Assembly: GCA_037957365.1 (NCBI GenBank)
Contig: JARHVA010000223.1
Span: forward strand, 2,055,501-2,119,500
Length of the DNA stretch: 64,000 bases
Direction: 5' to 3'
From: Torreya grandis
Lineage: Eukaryota; Streptophyta; Pinopsida; Cupressales; Taxaceae
Under the pieces are notes generated by a model. The model saw nothing but the letters and a program-made list of their open reading frames with translations, was not told where the DNA came from and searched no databases. Each line of letters opens with the position of its first letter. The first letter of the stretch is position 1. The position numbers were made by a program, and so were the translations under genes. Of this stretch, positions 36,371-48,419 are shown piece by piece.

Positions 36371-38530
36371 GTCTTGTTAGTTGTTCTTGACGAATTGCAA
36401 GACAAAAATAGGAGTGGTTGCCCCAGGTATGATGAGGTGGTTGCCCCAGGTATGATGAGGTATTCCCCCTCAAAGTGAGAGTCGAGAGAAGGGAACCCAA
36501 AATTGGGTGCCGATTTGATAAGTAGTGGATGGGTTATGGTGAAGTTTGAGTGTGAACATTGTAATAGTTGAGATTGCGCATACACCACTTCACGTGATAG
36601 ATAAGTCAAATTGTCATAGTCAAAGGTCGAGGAGTGTTAAAATCAAAATAACCGGTCCCCAGCATTTAGTCATAGCTGATTGGGTTAAACGATTCAAGTT
36701 ATAGCTCTAATGGTCATCGTGTTCCAAGTATCCCAGGCTCAGGAAGTGCTCCTGAAAAACACGAAAAATGTCACAAATATCAGGGATCAACTTGCTCACG
36801 ATCCGACACTTGTGAGGGTTGTAATATGAGGTGCACACAATTTTGCTATCTATTCGTGAGGTAGCATACATGCAATCAAAACAACTAAGGCAGAGTTGTC
36901 TCGAAAGTGGTCGTGATCTGAGGAGATAGTCGCGATCTCCAAAGTGGTTGGTCGAGCGGGTTTTGAGATATAAGTAATCTCAAGTGGTTTGTTTGATGTG
37001 GTCAGGGAGATGGCTGTGATCTCCAATGTGCCCCACGAGAAGTCAAAGGTGACTTCTACAGTGTCATGGCTAGTTGTTTGGTTGTGGTTTTGGGCGAAGT
37101 GTTTGGTCATGGTTAAAGGTGATATGCTTGGTCCATTAAGTAGATGGACGAACAGAATGGCCATCGTCATTAGGGAGAAAAACGAGGGAATGGTCGAGCT
37201 AACCTCAGAAGACTGAGGGCTACCTACATAGCCTCTGTTGTAAGGGCTTCAGGCCAATGTAGTTCTTGAAAAGGGTCTAAGTGGTTGATAGTTGGTCAGG
37301 TTAGAGATGTCAACATTTTCTATATGTGTGATGGTATATGCTCGAAATGATGAAAATATGATGATGTTACAGCCTTTTCCATATTGTGTGATGGTGTATT
37401 CTGTAACATTGGTTGGGTGTGGTCGATAGTTTCCATGTGTATTATTTTCCATAGAAACTAGTGTGAATGGGCTAAGTCATGTTAGTGGTCTGAAAAAGGT
37501 TTGGTTTGGTTTGGTTGGATGTCACCAAGATGTATAAGGTGTAAAAGGTGTGTTGCTCTTTCACTGACAAGGACTATAATGATAGCATAGATAAGGTTTT
37601 TGGAAACAAAAAGCCCCGTTCATGCATTACGTCATGGACCATTAGTTTGTGTTAGAGAAGTACGCGAATCACTTGACGTTAAGTGAGCTCAAAATCCCTT
37701 GAGTATGTTGGGGTGATAGGCATGATTGTGTGAAATGTAAGGATAGGTTAACCCTTTTTTAGCAGGGACAACTTTGCCCCTTTTAAAGGTGACCCTGAGA
37801 ACGACTATAGACAAGTCCATGACTTAATAATTTGTCAGTCATTTTTTTTTTTTTTTTTGGGACTGATCAATGCGGGAAGTCCACTTGGAGATATTGTTGT
37901 GTTTTATGGTCATGTTGTGCTGTGTATGTATCAAAATTTGGTCATAGCCATCCTTCGAGGGAGTGGTCTATATTGTGCTTGTATGTTTAGAAGTCTGTGA
38001 ATAGCTGTCCTTCAAGGGAGTAGTCTATTTTATTGCAGCAATGATGCAGCTGTCCTTCGAGGGAGCAGTCTACATTTATAGTTTATGACCTTTGAATAGG
38101 CATCCCAGTTTTATGTTTTGTTTTTGACTGAAGTTTTGGTTATGGACTTGACTATAGAGATTTAGAGGGTTTCCTTTTTATTAGGACAAAGCATTCATGC
38201 TTGACAAAAGGGTTGACAAAGGGTTGAAAGGAATAGGAGTGACAATGATGGGGGTTGCTCAAGGGATGAGCTCAAGTTAAACGTCAAGTGAATGATTTCT
38301 TGACTAACAGTAAAATGGTCAAAGATGTAAGGCATAAAGGGGCTCAGGTTTTGGTCGGCCTTCAAAAGAAGACAGATGATAAGTCCCTAATCCATGCTTG
38401 TGTGTTGATGTAAGTTATGAGTCAATTAGGAGCAAACTTGCCCCATTTGCTTCGTTCCAAATTGGTCACATGTTGGTCGTTGTTGTAGGTAGGTTTTGGT
38501 CGATGTTGGTCGTGAAGTCAGTTAGTATGA
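36371..38530 (-). other. Non-coding 3' internal part of element IV
   Basis: The part near 36371-37010 matches 10329-10995 of the composite. I see no protein domain. It holds an 11-base T run near 37848 and three dispersed copies of tccttcgagggag (37951, 38008, 38053). Short frames on both strands are unsupported. Confidence 0.6.
37951..38080. repeat. Three short dispersed repeats in element IV
   Basis: The motif tccttc(g/a)aggga, followed by g(t/c)(g/a)gtcta, occurs at 37951, 38008 and 38053, spaced 57 and 45 bases apart. Function unknown. Confidence 0.6.
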
Positions 38531-38935
38531 TGTTGGTTAGTATGTTGTTGGCATTTGGTACAATGCTGAACATAGTTGTTGCAGTCTTGGTTGATAATGG
38601 GCCAATAATAGCCAAGGCAAAAGATGTGCTTGGAAACCGAGTTACTGTTGAAATGTCCCCCACAAATCCAATCATGGGCTTATTTGATGACATGGGAAAT
38701 CTCAGTGGTTGTAGCCATTGGATAAGGACGTTGTCTTGACCTCATTTGTAGAGATGTCCCCCCAGCATGGTGTAGCGAGCAGCGCTTTTGATAAAAGCCC
38801 ACCGTCCATTGCTAGAGAGATTGGGAGGTATGATAAAATATGTCAAGTAGTCCACAAGTCGCTTATACCAAACGTCATGTGGACTAGAACAATTAGGATG
38901 AGTTTCCCCCAGTGATGTTGGTCGAGACATGTCCA
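38531..38935 (-). pseudogene. Integrase N-terminal (H2C2) fragment in element IV
   Basis: On the minus strand VWYKRLVDYLTYFIIPP and AARYTMLGGHLYK match the segment that precedes integrase in plant Ty3 elements. After a frameshift come CGGHFNS, GYYWPIINQDCNNYV and HCTKCQQ, the H2C2 zinc-binding part with its HxxxH...CxxC order. The catalytic DDE core does not follow. Upstream the frame runs directly into the gag-side Pro-rich extension (MGSPCKTMVPLPP at 39122). Protease, reverse transcriptase and RNase H have therefore been deleted between them, near 38940. It is not functional as an integrase. Confidence 0.85.
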
Positions 38936-39960
38936 AGATAGAAATCTTGGGTTGTGTTGGTTGAGAGGTCCTGACGAATAATGGATATGTCAAAGGTGTA
39001 GAAGTCTGGGATTTTCCTTTATTCTTCACGGTTTGGGGCCCAGTGGCCACATCAATTGTGTTGATTTCGAATAAAGGAGTGGATGGTGGTAAAGGGACCA
39101 TAGTCTTGCATGGGGATCCCAATTTAGGTGAAGAGGTTTGGGAGGCGTGGGATGGTGTCGAATTTTTGTCAAAAGAGTGGTCAGAAGAAGCCTCAATGTG
39201 AGGGGTGTCTTTTTTTAAGTGTTGGCGAATAACAGCCTTAAGGGCACAGCAATGCTCAGTATCATGTCCCGATGTGCGATGATACCAGCAGATTTTAGTG
39301 TCGTCGAACTAAGATGGTTTTGATCCGAGAGGTTGATATGGTTTAATAGGCGGGAGAGTGATGCTAGATGACTGTAACAATTGGCATAACATCGAATCAT
39401 ATGAACCCCTTTATGGGTTTGTGTTTGTTGCAGTTGGAGTTGACAACTTCTTTTTAGGAGTTGTTCGGGGAGTTTTTCGTGTCATCTTTTTAGTTGGCGG
39501 TGTGGCCACATGTGGAGATGACACGTTGTTGTTAAGAGGTGTTGGATGTTTTGGAGGAGGTATGTTTGTGTTAGGTTGAGAGAGTAATGGAGGCAATTTG
39601 CTTCTGTGAGGTGTTGGAGTAGGAAGTACAACTATTAAGGTGGATGGGTGTGGGCCCAAAATAGAGGGCAATGGTGACGGTGGGGGAGGAGTTCTCTGAT
39701 GTGGTTTAGTAGCCTTCTTTAGTTTAGTGCGAGGACTACTATTGGGCAAGGCGAGGTTCAAGTCTACCTTCACTTTTGGGTGAGTGAGGTTTGAGAGGCA
39801 TGGGATGGTTATGGCTTCTGCGTGTGGTTGAATAGCGGGGAAAATATGATCCCCTAATGATGATAAGAAGGATGAGGGCGAGGCAACCGGCGTTGGTGCC
39901 ATCAAGGCATCCTCCAATATGGGAGAAGTCAAAGTAGACTCTCCCACGTGTGAAAGGGGG
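38936..39960 (-). pseudogene. Pro-rich extension with one extra zinc-knuckle module, element IV
   Basis: Open parts at 39947-39411 (178 codons, Pro/Ser/Thr-rich, SPILEDALMAPTPVASPSSF) and 39122-38942. Between them, about 39330-39220, one module reads WYHRTSGHDTEHCCALKAVI in a shifted frame. It corresponds to the duplicated modules at 16330-16645 in the composite. Composition and position suggest a gag C-terminal extension; the role is unknown. Confidence 0.65.
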
Positions 39961-40243
39961 TTGGATAGAGGACAAAGAGGAGAAGAAGGCTCTTTTACCT
40001 ATGGTGGACAAATAGGAGAAGAGAGTTCGTCTATCTGTGGTGAACAAATAGGAGAAGAGAGTTCTTCTACCTGTGGTGGACAAATAGGAGAAGAAGGCTC
40101 TTCTACCTGTGGTGGATAAATATGAGAAGAATGCTCTTCTATCTATGGTGGATAAATAGGTTGATTAACCTCTTCAGACTGTGGGAGAGGTTGGTTAGAA
40201 ACCATGTCGACCATGCGTATATTACGCTCTTGAAGGTCATCGA

Positions 40244-42149
40244 CTATGGTCTAAATGTTATGCTGACTGGGGGGCTGGCTAGGGAATGGTTGTCTAAAGA
40301 CATCCATGTTTTGGTTAGCCGGCGCATTTGGGTTATCCAAAACAAGATCCCCCTTGTCCAACATGTCTTGAATGATGTTCTTGAAGGTTTTGCAGTTGTT
40401 TGTGTCATGACCTTTGACACAGTGGTAGTGACAGAAGTCATTTTCTCTATACCATGTAGAGATGGCTTTTGAAGGGTCGAATTGAGGTGGTCAAATTTGA
40501 GGGAGATTGAGGACCCCCTACTTAACGAATTTATCCAACATGAAAGTGTATGATTCTCCAATTGGAGTGTATTGACGTTGTACGTATCGTTGTTGAAATT
40601 ATTTATTGATGTATTCTGATGTTGAAGGTTGAGACTGGTTAGTTATGGTTGAAGATGATGGTCTAAAGACCACAGCGTTTGCCACTCATTTAGACTTGGA
40701 GTGGGAAGAAGAAGGTTTGGACGAAGAAGGGTCATTGGATTTTGCGTTACTACGCAATGTGACCTTGTCTTCTTCGACTGCGCGGAGTTCAAGCTTTCTG
40801 GCCATAGTGAAAGCTTCGTCAAATGTGTGGAATGTCTGAACCCGCAAAGTAGATGAGATGTGCTTGGCACATGCTCGTGAAAAGAGCTCAATGAGCTCAG
40901 GTTGAGGTAAAGAAAATGAGAGTTGGTTAATCAAACCTCTCCAACGGGCAACGAAGTCAACTATGGACTCATCGTCGAATTGTCGAATAGAATAGAGATC
41001 TGTAATAGAGACCTTCTTAGTGATGTTGATTGAAAAGTGGTCGAGAAATAGTTGGGCTAGTTGAGTAAAGGAAAAGAGTGAATGACTGGTAATGAAGCTA
41101 TACCAATCAAGAGCAGCGCCAGAAAGTGACATAAAAAATGTGTGAAATAATAACGCATCATCGTGTGCTATAAGGTAACAAGCATGTCTAAACGCTCGTA
41201 GATGTTGTTGTGGGTCCTCTTTACTCTGAAATCGAGTAAATTTAGAGAGTTCCCACTGGTTAGGATATGGTCTAATAGGTACGAAAGGGTGAATGGGTTC
41301 ATTGCATATTTGTTCGTATGAAAGAACATTGCTTGAACCAAAAATGGATGTTTCAAGGTTAGACATCTTATCCATCAGCATCTTGATTAGATCTACTGGT
41401 GGATTGGCAGGGGGGGCACCCCCCAGGTTGTAAGGTGCCTGGAAGGCATTAGGAGGGGCATATGGCATACTTGGTTGCGCTTGCATAGGCACAACATATT
41501 GGTAGTTCATCATAGGAACTAATGTTGAGGTCAAGGGGGCTTGTGCCGTGAAGTTGGAGGGCACAAGTTGATTAGATACCGCCAAAGGTGGTTGAATGGT
41601 GGCATTGGTAAAAGGATAGGTATTCACTCCTGCGTTTATAGGTGCAAGAGTGTGTGGAGTTGAGACAATCAAGTTCTGGTATGGTGTAAAACTTGGTTGA
41701 ATTGTTTGTGGTTGAGGGGGTACGAAAACCCCGATGGAGGTAGGTCCAAAAATAGATGGGGAGGCCAAATTGTGGATATTGGTTATGGTCAGGTTAATGG
41801 TTGAGGTAATAGCCTTAGTTCTTATGGGTTGGGTAGAGGAGGCTGTTGAGACTATTGCCGCTTCAACCAAGAAGGTTGGCATCCCATGAATGGGATTCCC
41901 TGAAGGGTCTCGCGTTTGGCTTCTCGCGAGATAGTGTTGGAGAGCTTTGACATTATGGTCAAGGAATCTCTCAAAGTTTTGATCCCCTTCGGGAACAATT
42001 GGATGTTGGTCGGGGGTAGGCTAGACAGGAGTATGTTCAATATCTGAAATATACTCCATTTGAGGACTTGTTATAAAAGGCGAAGGCGGAAGTGGTTGTT
42101 GCCTCGCGTGGTCAATAAGGGATTTAGCTTGACAATGTGTCAAATCCAT
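40244..42149 (-). pseudogene. Gag of element IV (best-preserved copy in the window)
   Basis: The start is set at ATG 42149-42147 (MDLTHCQAKSLIDHARQQ) by homology with the right arm; a TAG follows near 42023. From 41882 to 40686 the frame is open for 398 codons. It has a Pro/Thr/Ala-rich N-terminal half, then the capsid-like core FMSLSGAALDWYSFITSHSL, QLAQLFLDHFSINITKKVS, LYSIRQFDDESIVDFVARW and LIELFSRACAKHISS. The zinc-knuckle segment (YHCVKG.DTNNCKTFKN) lies near 40440-40390 after a frameshift. Family role: Ty3 capsid and RNA packaging. The open length may reflect relative youth compared with the composite arms. Confidence 0.88.
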
Positions 42150-43287
42150 CCAAGGAAAAGGGGGTTTAGGTTCCAGAAATTGTATTTTTCAGTTTTAGAA
42201 AACCAGAAGGGGTGTTTTACAGCAATAAAGTCGGGTTTTAAGCTTGCTATTTTGGAAAAAATTTGATGACAGTGACCGATGTCGGTTGAAAAACCGATGT
42301 CGGTGAGGATAGGTTGCTGACGTCAGTGGAAAAACTAATGCCGGTAAGTAAAAGTTACCGACGTCGATTGAAAAACTGATGTCGGTGTCTGTGTGTTTCC
42401 AGAAACTCAAAAAAATGAAAGTTTTTGGAAGAAAAAAAAAGCTCTGAGTTGTTTAAGAACTCAGAATAATGCATCCTTACCAGCTCAAAAAATTAGATAA
42501 AAACAGCAAAAGTAGATGAAGACAAGCAACCTCTAAACGTTAATTCCTAAGAATAAATTTTAGAGTCGTGGCAGCTTATGCCTTAGAGAAATATGTTTGG
42601 AAGAATTGGGCTTGTAGAACGGGTCCTAAAGAAGCAGTCTAAGGCTGGTTTCGGGTTAGTTTTGGTGCTCAAAAAGTCTATGTTAGGTTCCGTACGTGGC
42701 CTGGTGCTAGGAGCTTGCTCCCCTCACTTCACGAGCCCAGAGCCAAGCTGGGTCGCTTAGCCAATATATACTTCTCCTAGAGTTTATACTCTGCCAGAGA
42801 ACAGAGTGGGTCCTCCTCTTGGTTGTGAAGTCCAAGTAGGATCGCCGAGAAGGGTAAGGTATCCGCTAGGTGGTGAAATCCTAGTCGGGCCTTGTCTCAG
42901 GTATGTTATATGTTTGATTTTGTGAATGTGGTCAGGTCGTGTAACATAAGTGCACTACGCTTTATTCATAATGCGGTTAATTACTAGATGAGCTAAATAT
43001 GCATTCAAGCAGGTGTGAAATGCATTTAATCTTTAACCCAAATTGAAATGTTTGTTCAAATGCAGACAAGTGAAGAAAAGGTTGAGAGTATGAATTTCAC
43101 TACTCTAAGATGCAAAAAGAAATGACAAGAAGAAAAAGAAAGAGGTTCTTTTTAACTTGTGCTTATGGTTTCTTTTCGAAAGAAAAAGAAGGAAGAAGGC
43201 TGCAAGGAGAGAATTTTCCTAATGCAGCTATATGAATGATTGCCTTTTAGAAGAAATATGAATGATGAACCCAAGGAAATTATAGGG
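42150..43287 (-). other. Leader of element IV
   Basis: About 1.1 kb between primer site and gag, matching 12372-13510 and 19746-20883. It contains a GATGTCGGT-type cluster at about 42265-42390. No gene is supported in it. Confidence 0.7.
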
Positions 43288-43305
43288 GTCCCACCGGGCG
43301 TGCCA
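43288..43305 (-). other. Primer-binding site of element IV
   Basis: On the minus strand this is TGGCACGCCCGGTGGGAC, three bases from the LTR end at 43309. The three copies in this window agree except at CpG-type changes. Confidence 0.8.
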
Positions 43306-43308
43306 GAA

Positions 43309-44699
43309 TGTTTCTACTCGTTTTTGCTATTTAATATTCAGAAGAAATAAGAAACTAAAGATAAATGGTCAGGGGTTAGATGATACCTGGATGAAGTTGC
43401 GCACCGTATCCAGACGATTGAAGGAGCTCCTCTTTAGCTGTGGAAGACGACACCTGTAGATAAGAAGAAGACTTAAACAGAAAAATGTTAGATGGATATA
43501 TGGTAGACTGCCAAGCGATATGCTCGGTCCCAGAAGCGCAAAGACTTCCTTGAGGGATGGCAGTCCACTGTTTATAAGTAAAAGTGTCAGAAATAAAGAA
43601 ATGACAAATGACTAACAAAGAAGAAATTAGATAATGCGTACCTATTTTTTTGCAGTCAGTCTGGCACAGTAGCCGACGTCAGTAGTCCTACCGTCGTCGA
43701 TTGGTCAGTGTTGCCGATGTTGGTTAGGCTGTCGGCATCGGTAGGGGTATTGGTTGATGTCGGTCAGGGCAATGGCCTTGGACGGGTTTGTGGTCGACAG
43801 AGGGGTCTAAAGAGAGTCTGGGTCTGTGCAGGGTTGCAGGGAGACAAATAAAGTCCGTAAAAGGACAAAGGTAGATGATAGGTTGTCAAAAAGGGTCAAG
43901 ATAAAAGGAAGGCTTTATAGCCTCTCCAAGAAGAAAGCTGAGTCTGGTTGAAGGTCGGGTCTGGTCTGGTTGATAGTATTTAGAAATAATATAATTACTA
44001 ATGCTTTCTAAATTACTGAAATGAAAGGGTAGAAGAAATACTTAGCTCTGGTGAGATGAAGAACCAAGGTGTTGAATGCTTGTGCCTGTTACGGTTGATG
44101 TCCAAGTCCCCGTGCAATGCTTCAATCCAATCTGGTGCGACTGGTGTAGAGTCTCTATGGCCAAAGGAACGTTAGTTGAAGTCTGATCCCTGTTGATGTC
44201 TCAGAGTCTGAGAGGAAGAGAGAGAGAGAGCCAAATTCGAGTGAGAGAGTGATTCTGAGAGTCCAAGAGAGAAGCGTCTAAGAGCCCAAGAGCCCGTAAC
44301 TCGACGTTAGACATCGGTTTATGTAACCGACGTCGGCGATCTCGCTGGTGTCAGTTGACAGTTGACCGATGTCGACGGGTGCAGAATGGGTAAAAGGGCT
44401 AAGAAGCTCGTTCTCCATCCGCCAAGTGCATAGTCCGTTGGTGAACGGTCAAATGACGAAGTTAATAAGCACGAGGGTTAGTTAGAAGGTTGGAATGGGT
44501 CTTAGGTAGTTATGATATGAAGGACTTAGTCATAGGGTGAGTCATGGGTTAGGAAATGGTCTTAGTGGTGAGGTGTCCTAGGTGATGTGTCCTAGGTGAT
44601 GTGTCAGGGTGAGGTCATAATTTAAAATAAGTTGTCTATTTTGAATTAATAAGATGTGGGTTAGGGCCAAGGGGAGTCGACACATTTTAGGTGTCTACA
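43309..44699 (-). repeat. 5' LTR of element IV (1391 bp)
   Basis: It starts TGTTTCTACTC and ends GTGTCTACA on the plus strand, with the target copy cattc at 44700. Motif clusters lie near 43668-43765 and 44308-44380 (CCGACGTCGG at 44327-44336). Confidence 0.92.
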
Positions 44700-44704
44700 C
44701 ATTC

Positions 44705-47010
44705 CTTAGGAGTGTTGCCCCTATGACTCCTCATTTGTAGCCATCTACTACTAATGGTTCACTTAAGGCCTGAACCAGTTCATTTTGTGGATCAAGATCA
44801 AGGGGGAAGTTGAAGCACACCATACTACCTCCCCAATCAGTTTCCTCATAAGATTCATGTACCTAAGGGGCACATTTACTCTTAGCAGTGTTGATGTAGG
44901 TCACATCTTGCTTGCATCTTGGGTAAGGTTGACGGAAGGTATTGCATGCTTCGTGGCACTTATTGGGGAATCCTTCTTTAGGGCACAGTCCTTTATTGGG
45001 TTCCTATCCCTCACACATGAGGAACCTATTATGAGTTGTACGAGAGTACCTACTCACGAGTACTCAATCTTGACTGGTTTAGGCCTTATGAACACCTGAG
45101 CATGTTGATCAAAGGGTACATCCACTTATGCTCTGATTGTTTGGAGTTCCACTTAAAGCAACTCTTCTCTCTTATGGGCCAATTGGAGCTCACTTTGTAA
45201 GGCCTGGATGATCCATATAGCCTCATGCAACACCTTCAACTGTTGCACCTATTCAAAAGGGTTGGTCCATGAGCACGGATTAGTCTACGTTGCACTCATG
45301 CATTTCTCAGGCTGGGGCACATAGCCAGCCTTAAGTTTCTTTGAGGCCTTACGTGTGTAATGTGCCTTCATAGTAATCTTCCCTAGCTCACTTCATTTTG
45401 TAAGCTTAACATAGAGATCGAGACACTCGTCAACCTTATGTCTTTTCTCGCCAATAGGCACACAAAGGAGGGGTGAGGCAATTATGCTATAAATGATCCA
45501 AAGATTCACAGTTGTAGCATGAATGCGGATGGGGCCATTGTTCGCTTTGACCCCAAGCCCAAGGGACATTTCTACGCAAATGCCTCTTGGTGGTTTTCGA
45601 TGTTGTTGCTCCTCATTGTCATCCATCATGATCTGAACTCCTTGCATCTTTGCCAATCATGTACTTATGAATGTGCAAGCACATGTGTGCACCATGTCTA
45701 TTGGTGATGCCATCATTATCCCTCGTTCTGATAATCTATGCAATCATAACTTGTTGCAACTGCTACCTCATCATTGCACCTTGTGTTTTCAATCCTGCTC
45801 GAGCTTCTTCATCCATCTGATGCACGACTTCAGCTTTGAGCACGGCTTCTAGAAATTGTCAGGGCTTAGAGAACTTAGTCATTGATAAAGTGTGTCGATC
45901 AATAGAAGCAATCCACCAATAAACCGCTGAGCATGCTCAAGTGGTTGGAGGGCATACCGGAGCTTTGAGACCAAGGTCTTAAACTTTACATCATAGGCAC
46001 ATATAGTCTCTGAAGCCTCCTATTCAATGTCCTTAAAATGATAACACCTTGATGATCCATCTTTGGGACACCAAACTCCCTCAAAAACACGGTCTTAAGG
46101 AGGGCAAAGTCCATAATTGTCTACATTGATTCAGCTTTATGGCACCAAGTCTATGCTCACCCTCGTAAAGTGGTAGCAAACTAACATGCCTTCAGCTCTG
46201 ACTGGACAATCCCTTGAGCTCTCTGAATGAGCTCGCACCTATTCACATGGTTTGAAGCATCTTATGTCCCCTAATACTCTAGAAGGAATAGATCTAGAGC
46301 ATAGTAAATTTGTTGGACCGGTGTGATCATGATTTTCATCAGGAGGGGGTTTCCTTGAGGAATGCACAAGGGTTGGCCTCATGTTGCGGTGATCAATCTC
46401 ATACTGCATCCTACTATAACATATCTTACCCCGAGCCTTCTTGGTTGATGCAACATGCGTACCTATTGTGTTGCTTCTAGTTTGAGAAAGGGGTCATGAA
46501 ACACTTGCTCAGACGGAGTCCCTACGTCCACCTCTTCAACCTCCACTCCTCATGGATCTTGAAATATCTCCTTCGATTTTGAGAGGGATGTATGGGCTCG
46601 TGTGTTGGGATCAAGTACATTAGGTACTGCTCTATTAGTCTCCTAGCCCTTGGTCCTCACTTTAGCACTTTCCATATCATTTTCCAACTCGATGGCATGT
46701 CTGATACTTTCCTTGGAGCGTGTTTTCTCTACACAAGATTCAACATCATGCCCTTCTCTTCCTCAATGGGTCCTTGCAACATTTTCATAGGTGGACTCTT
46801 CCCTTTTTCTAGGGTCTTGCTCGGCCATTCTCGTCTATCGATTCTCCTCATATCTACGCCTTATGAGTTCTTTCCTATCTATGGCTTCCATGTTGAATTT
46901 TGATTCGCTCATAGAATAGCTCATAAGTGTAGAGCTCTAATCAACAACCCCTGAATATGTCACTTGACCTTATATTATCTCAAGAAAGAGAAACAACCCT
47001 TGTCCCGAAA
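44705..47010 (-). pseudogene. Gag region of element III
   Basis: On the minus strand a Ty3 gag core can be followed from about 46330 to 45840, including LFLLEYQGTQDASNHVNRCE and YDVKFKTLVSKLRYALQPLE. A further piece reads HAQRFIGGLL. A zinc-knuckle trace ending GEKRHKVDECLDLYVKL is in 45560-45393; several Cys positions are replaced. The order leftward from the 5' LTR is as expected. Many stops and shifts. The part 44705-45390 has no motif I can name and is cut by element IV. Confidence 0.7.
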
Positions 47011-47020
47011 ATGAAACCAA
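47001..47020 (-). other. Probable primer-binding region of element III
   Basis: On the minus strand the bases after the LTR end read TTTTTGGTTTCATTTTCGGG. A TGG lies a few bases from the LTR, as expected for a primer site. The tRNA is not assigned. Confidence 0.5.
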
Positions 47021-47023
47021 AAA

Positions 47024-48370
47024 TGTTGTACCATGTCTAACTCGACACACATTAAACTAGTTCCCACATCAACATATTATGTAGGGAAGAAAAGCCCTAC
47101 GAGCTCACCCGAGGTGTGAAGGAATGGAAGATCCAGGCTGGGGTCATGTTAGTTGTGTGCAACAAGAGAGTGATACTCGAGAGGAGCGAGAGAGGAGATA
47201 GCTAGATAACTCGAGGATCACACACAAACACTTAGATAATTACACAACAGACAAGTATTCAAAATATTATCTTTTATTAAAATCACTCTTTGTTGAATAC
47301 AAGGGGACAAATTATTTCATGTAGCACACCAGGTGCTCTCACTCTACAATTCAGAGCTTACTCATATCTCTTATCTTTCCCTAGTACAATCTAATAGCAA
47401 TGCTCTACCCTGCATCACTCTACACTGGCTCGTTGTCTCTCACTCTTTGTTGTCCTCCGCTCTTCCTCTTTATTTTTTTGACCGGCTTCTCTCTTTTTTA
47501 GCTGACAGTTTCTCCCTCTTTTTGTTCATCTTCTTTCTCTTCTTCTATTTCTCCACACATTGAACCAATTCCCACATCGACATATCACATACGGAAGAAA
47601 AACCATGCGAGCTCACCCGAGGTGTGAAGGAATGAAGGATCCGTATTGGGGTCATGTTAATTGCATGCAACAGGAGAGCAATACCTGAGAGGAGCGGGAG
47701 AGGGAGATAGCTAGATAACTCGAAGAACACATACACAAACACCATTAGATAATCTCACAATAGACAAGTATTCAAAATATTTTCTTTTATTAAAATCCCT
47801 CTGTTGAATAAAAGGGGACATATTATTTCATGCAGCACACCATGTGCTCTCGTTCTACAATCCAAAGCTTACTCATAGCGCTTATCTCTCTCTAGTACAA
47901 TCTAATAGCAGTGCTCTACCCTGCTTCACTTTGTTCTAGCTCGTTGGCTCTCGCTCTTTGTTGTTAGTCGCTCTTCGTCTCTACTTTTTTGACTGGCTTA
48001 TCTATTGTTTGGCTGACAACTTCTCCCTCTTTTTCTTTTTGGGCTTTTCCCACCCAATCTCATATTTCAAATGCCAACTTAGCCTAAGGCCAACTACCAT
48101 GTCGTTCATCGTCGTACTACTATAACTTCATGTCAAGTTCTGTAACCAGTGAATCATGTCACTTTCCCCCACAATTCCCTATGCGGTTCATGGGTCCGTG
48201 TGGTTCCTTCTTGTCCTACTACTCTATCATTTAACACACATTGGCATGGTTCTTACAATTGACACCTACTTTTTTGGCAATTCTATTTAAGGCATGTGCG
48301 CAAGTTAGTGGTGTTGATATCAACTGAAGCATGCGCTTGTCTGGTCTTTAGTCGATTTCAGGGGTCAACA
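47024..48370 (-). repeat. 5' LTR of element III with internal tandem duplication (1347 bp)
   Basis: It starts TGTTGTACCATGTCTAACTC and ends GGGGTCAACA. The block at about 47049-47555 (ttcccacatc..ggaagaaaagcc onward) is repeated at about 47565-48060 with modest divergence, which explains the extra about 460-500 bp compared with the 3' LTR. Confidence 0.85.
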
Positions 48371-48419
48371 ACTTATTAAACTATTAGTAAAACCAAATTA
48401 AAAAAAATAAATTACATAC
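48371..48419 (-). other. hAT intron, 5' side with donor site
   Basis: This stretch begins with the target copy actta and ends, on the minus strand, at the donor GTATGT (48419-48414) after exon sequence CTAAG. With 31353-31551 it forms the presumed original intron of about 250 bp before element III arrived. Confidence 0.55.

Larger units (their letters stand above)
34979..44699 (-). mobile_element. Structurally complete gag-IN deletion derivative (element IV), nested in element III
   Basis: 9.7 kb, minus strand, flanked by identical target copies cattc (34974-34978 and 44700-44704). It has two full LTRs, a primer site, a leader, a broken gag, a Pro-rich extension with one extra knuckle, an integrase N-terminal piece, a non-coding 3' part and a polypurine tract. 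Protease, reverse transcriptase and RNase H are absent. It belongs to the same family as the composite at 9813-23624. The two LTRs differ by about 6% over the first about 290 bases by eye, mostly transitions, so the insertion is not recent. Confidence 0.9.
31552..48370 (-). mobile_element. Ty3-type LTR element (element III) inserted in the hAT intron
   Basis: Both LTRs start TGTT and end GGGGTCAACA on the plus strand. Identical 5-bp target copies actta flank the unit (31547-31551 and 48371-48375). The element is on the minus strand: its 5' LTR is on the right and gag follows leftwards. After removing nested element IV the interior is about 4.9 kb. I find gag but no reverse transcriptase or integrase. 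The LTRs differ in length (887 against 1347 bp) because of a tandem duplication in the right one. Confidence 0.87.
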
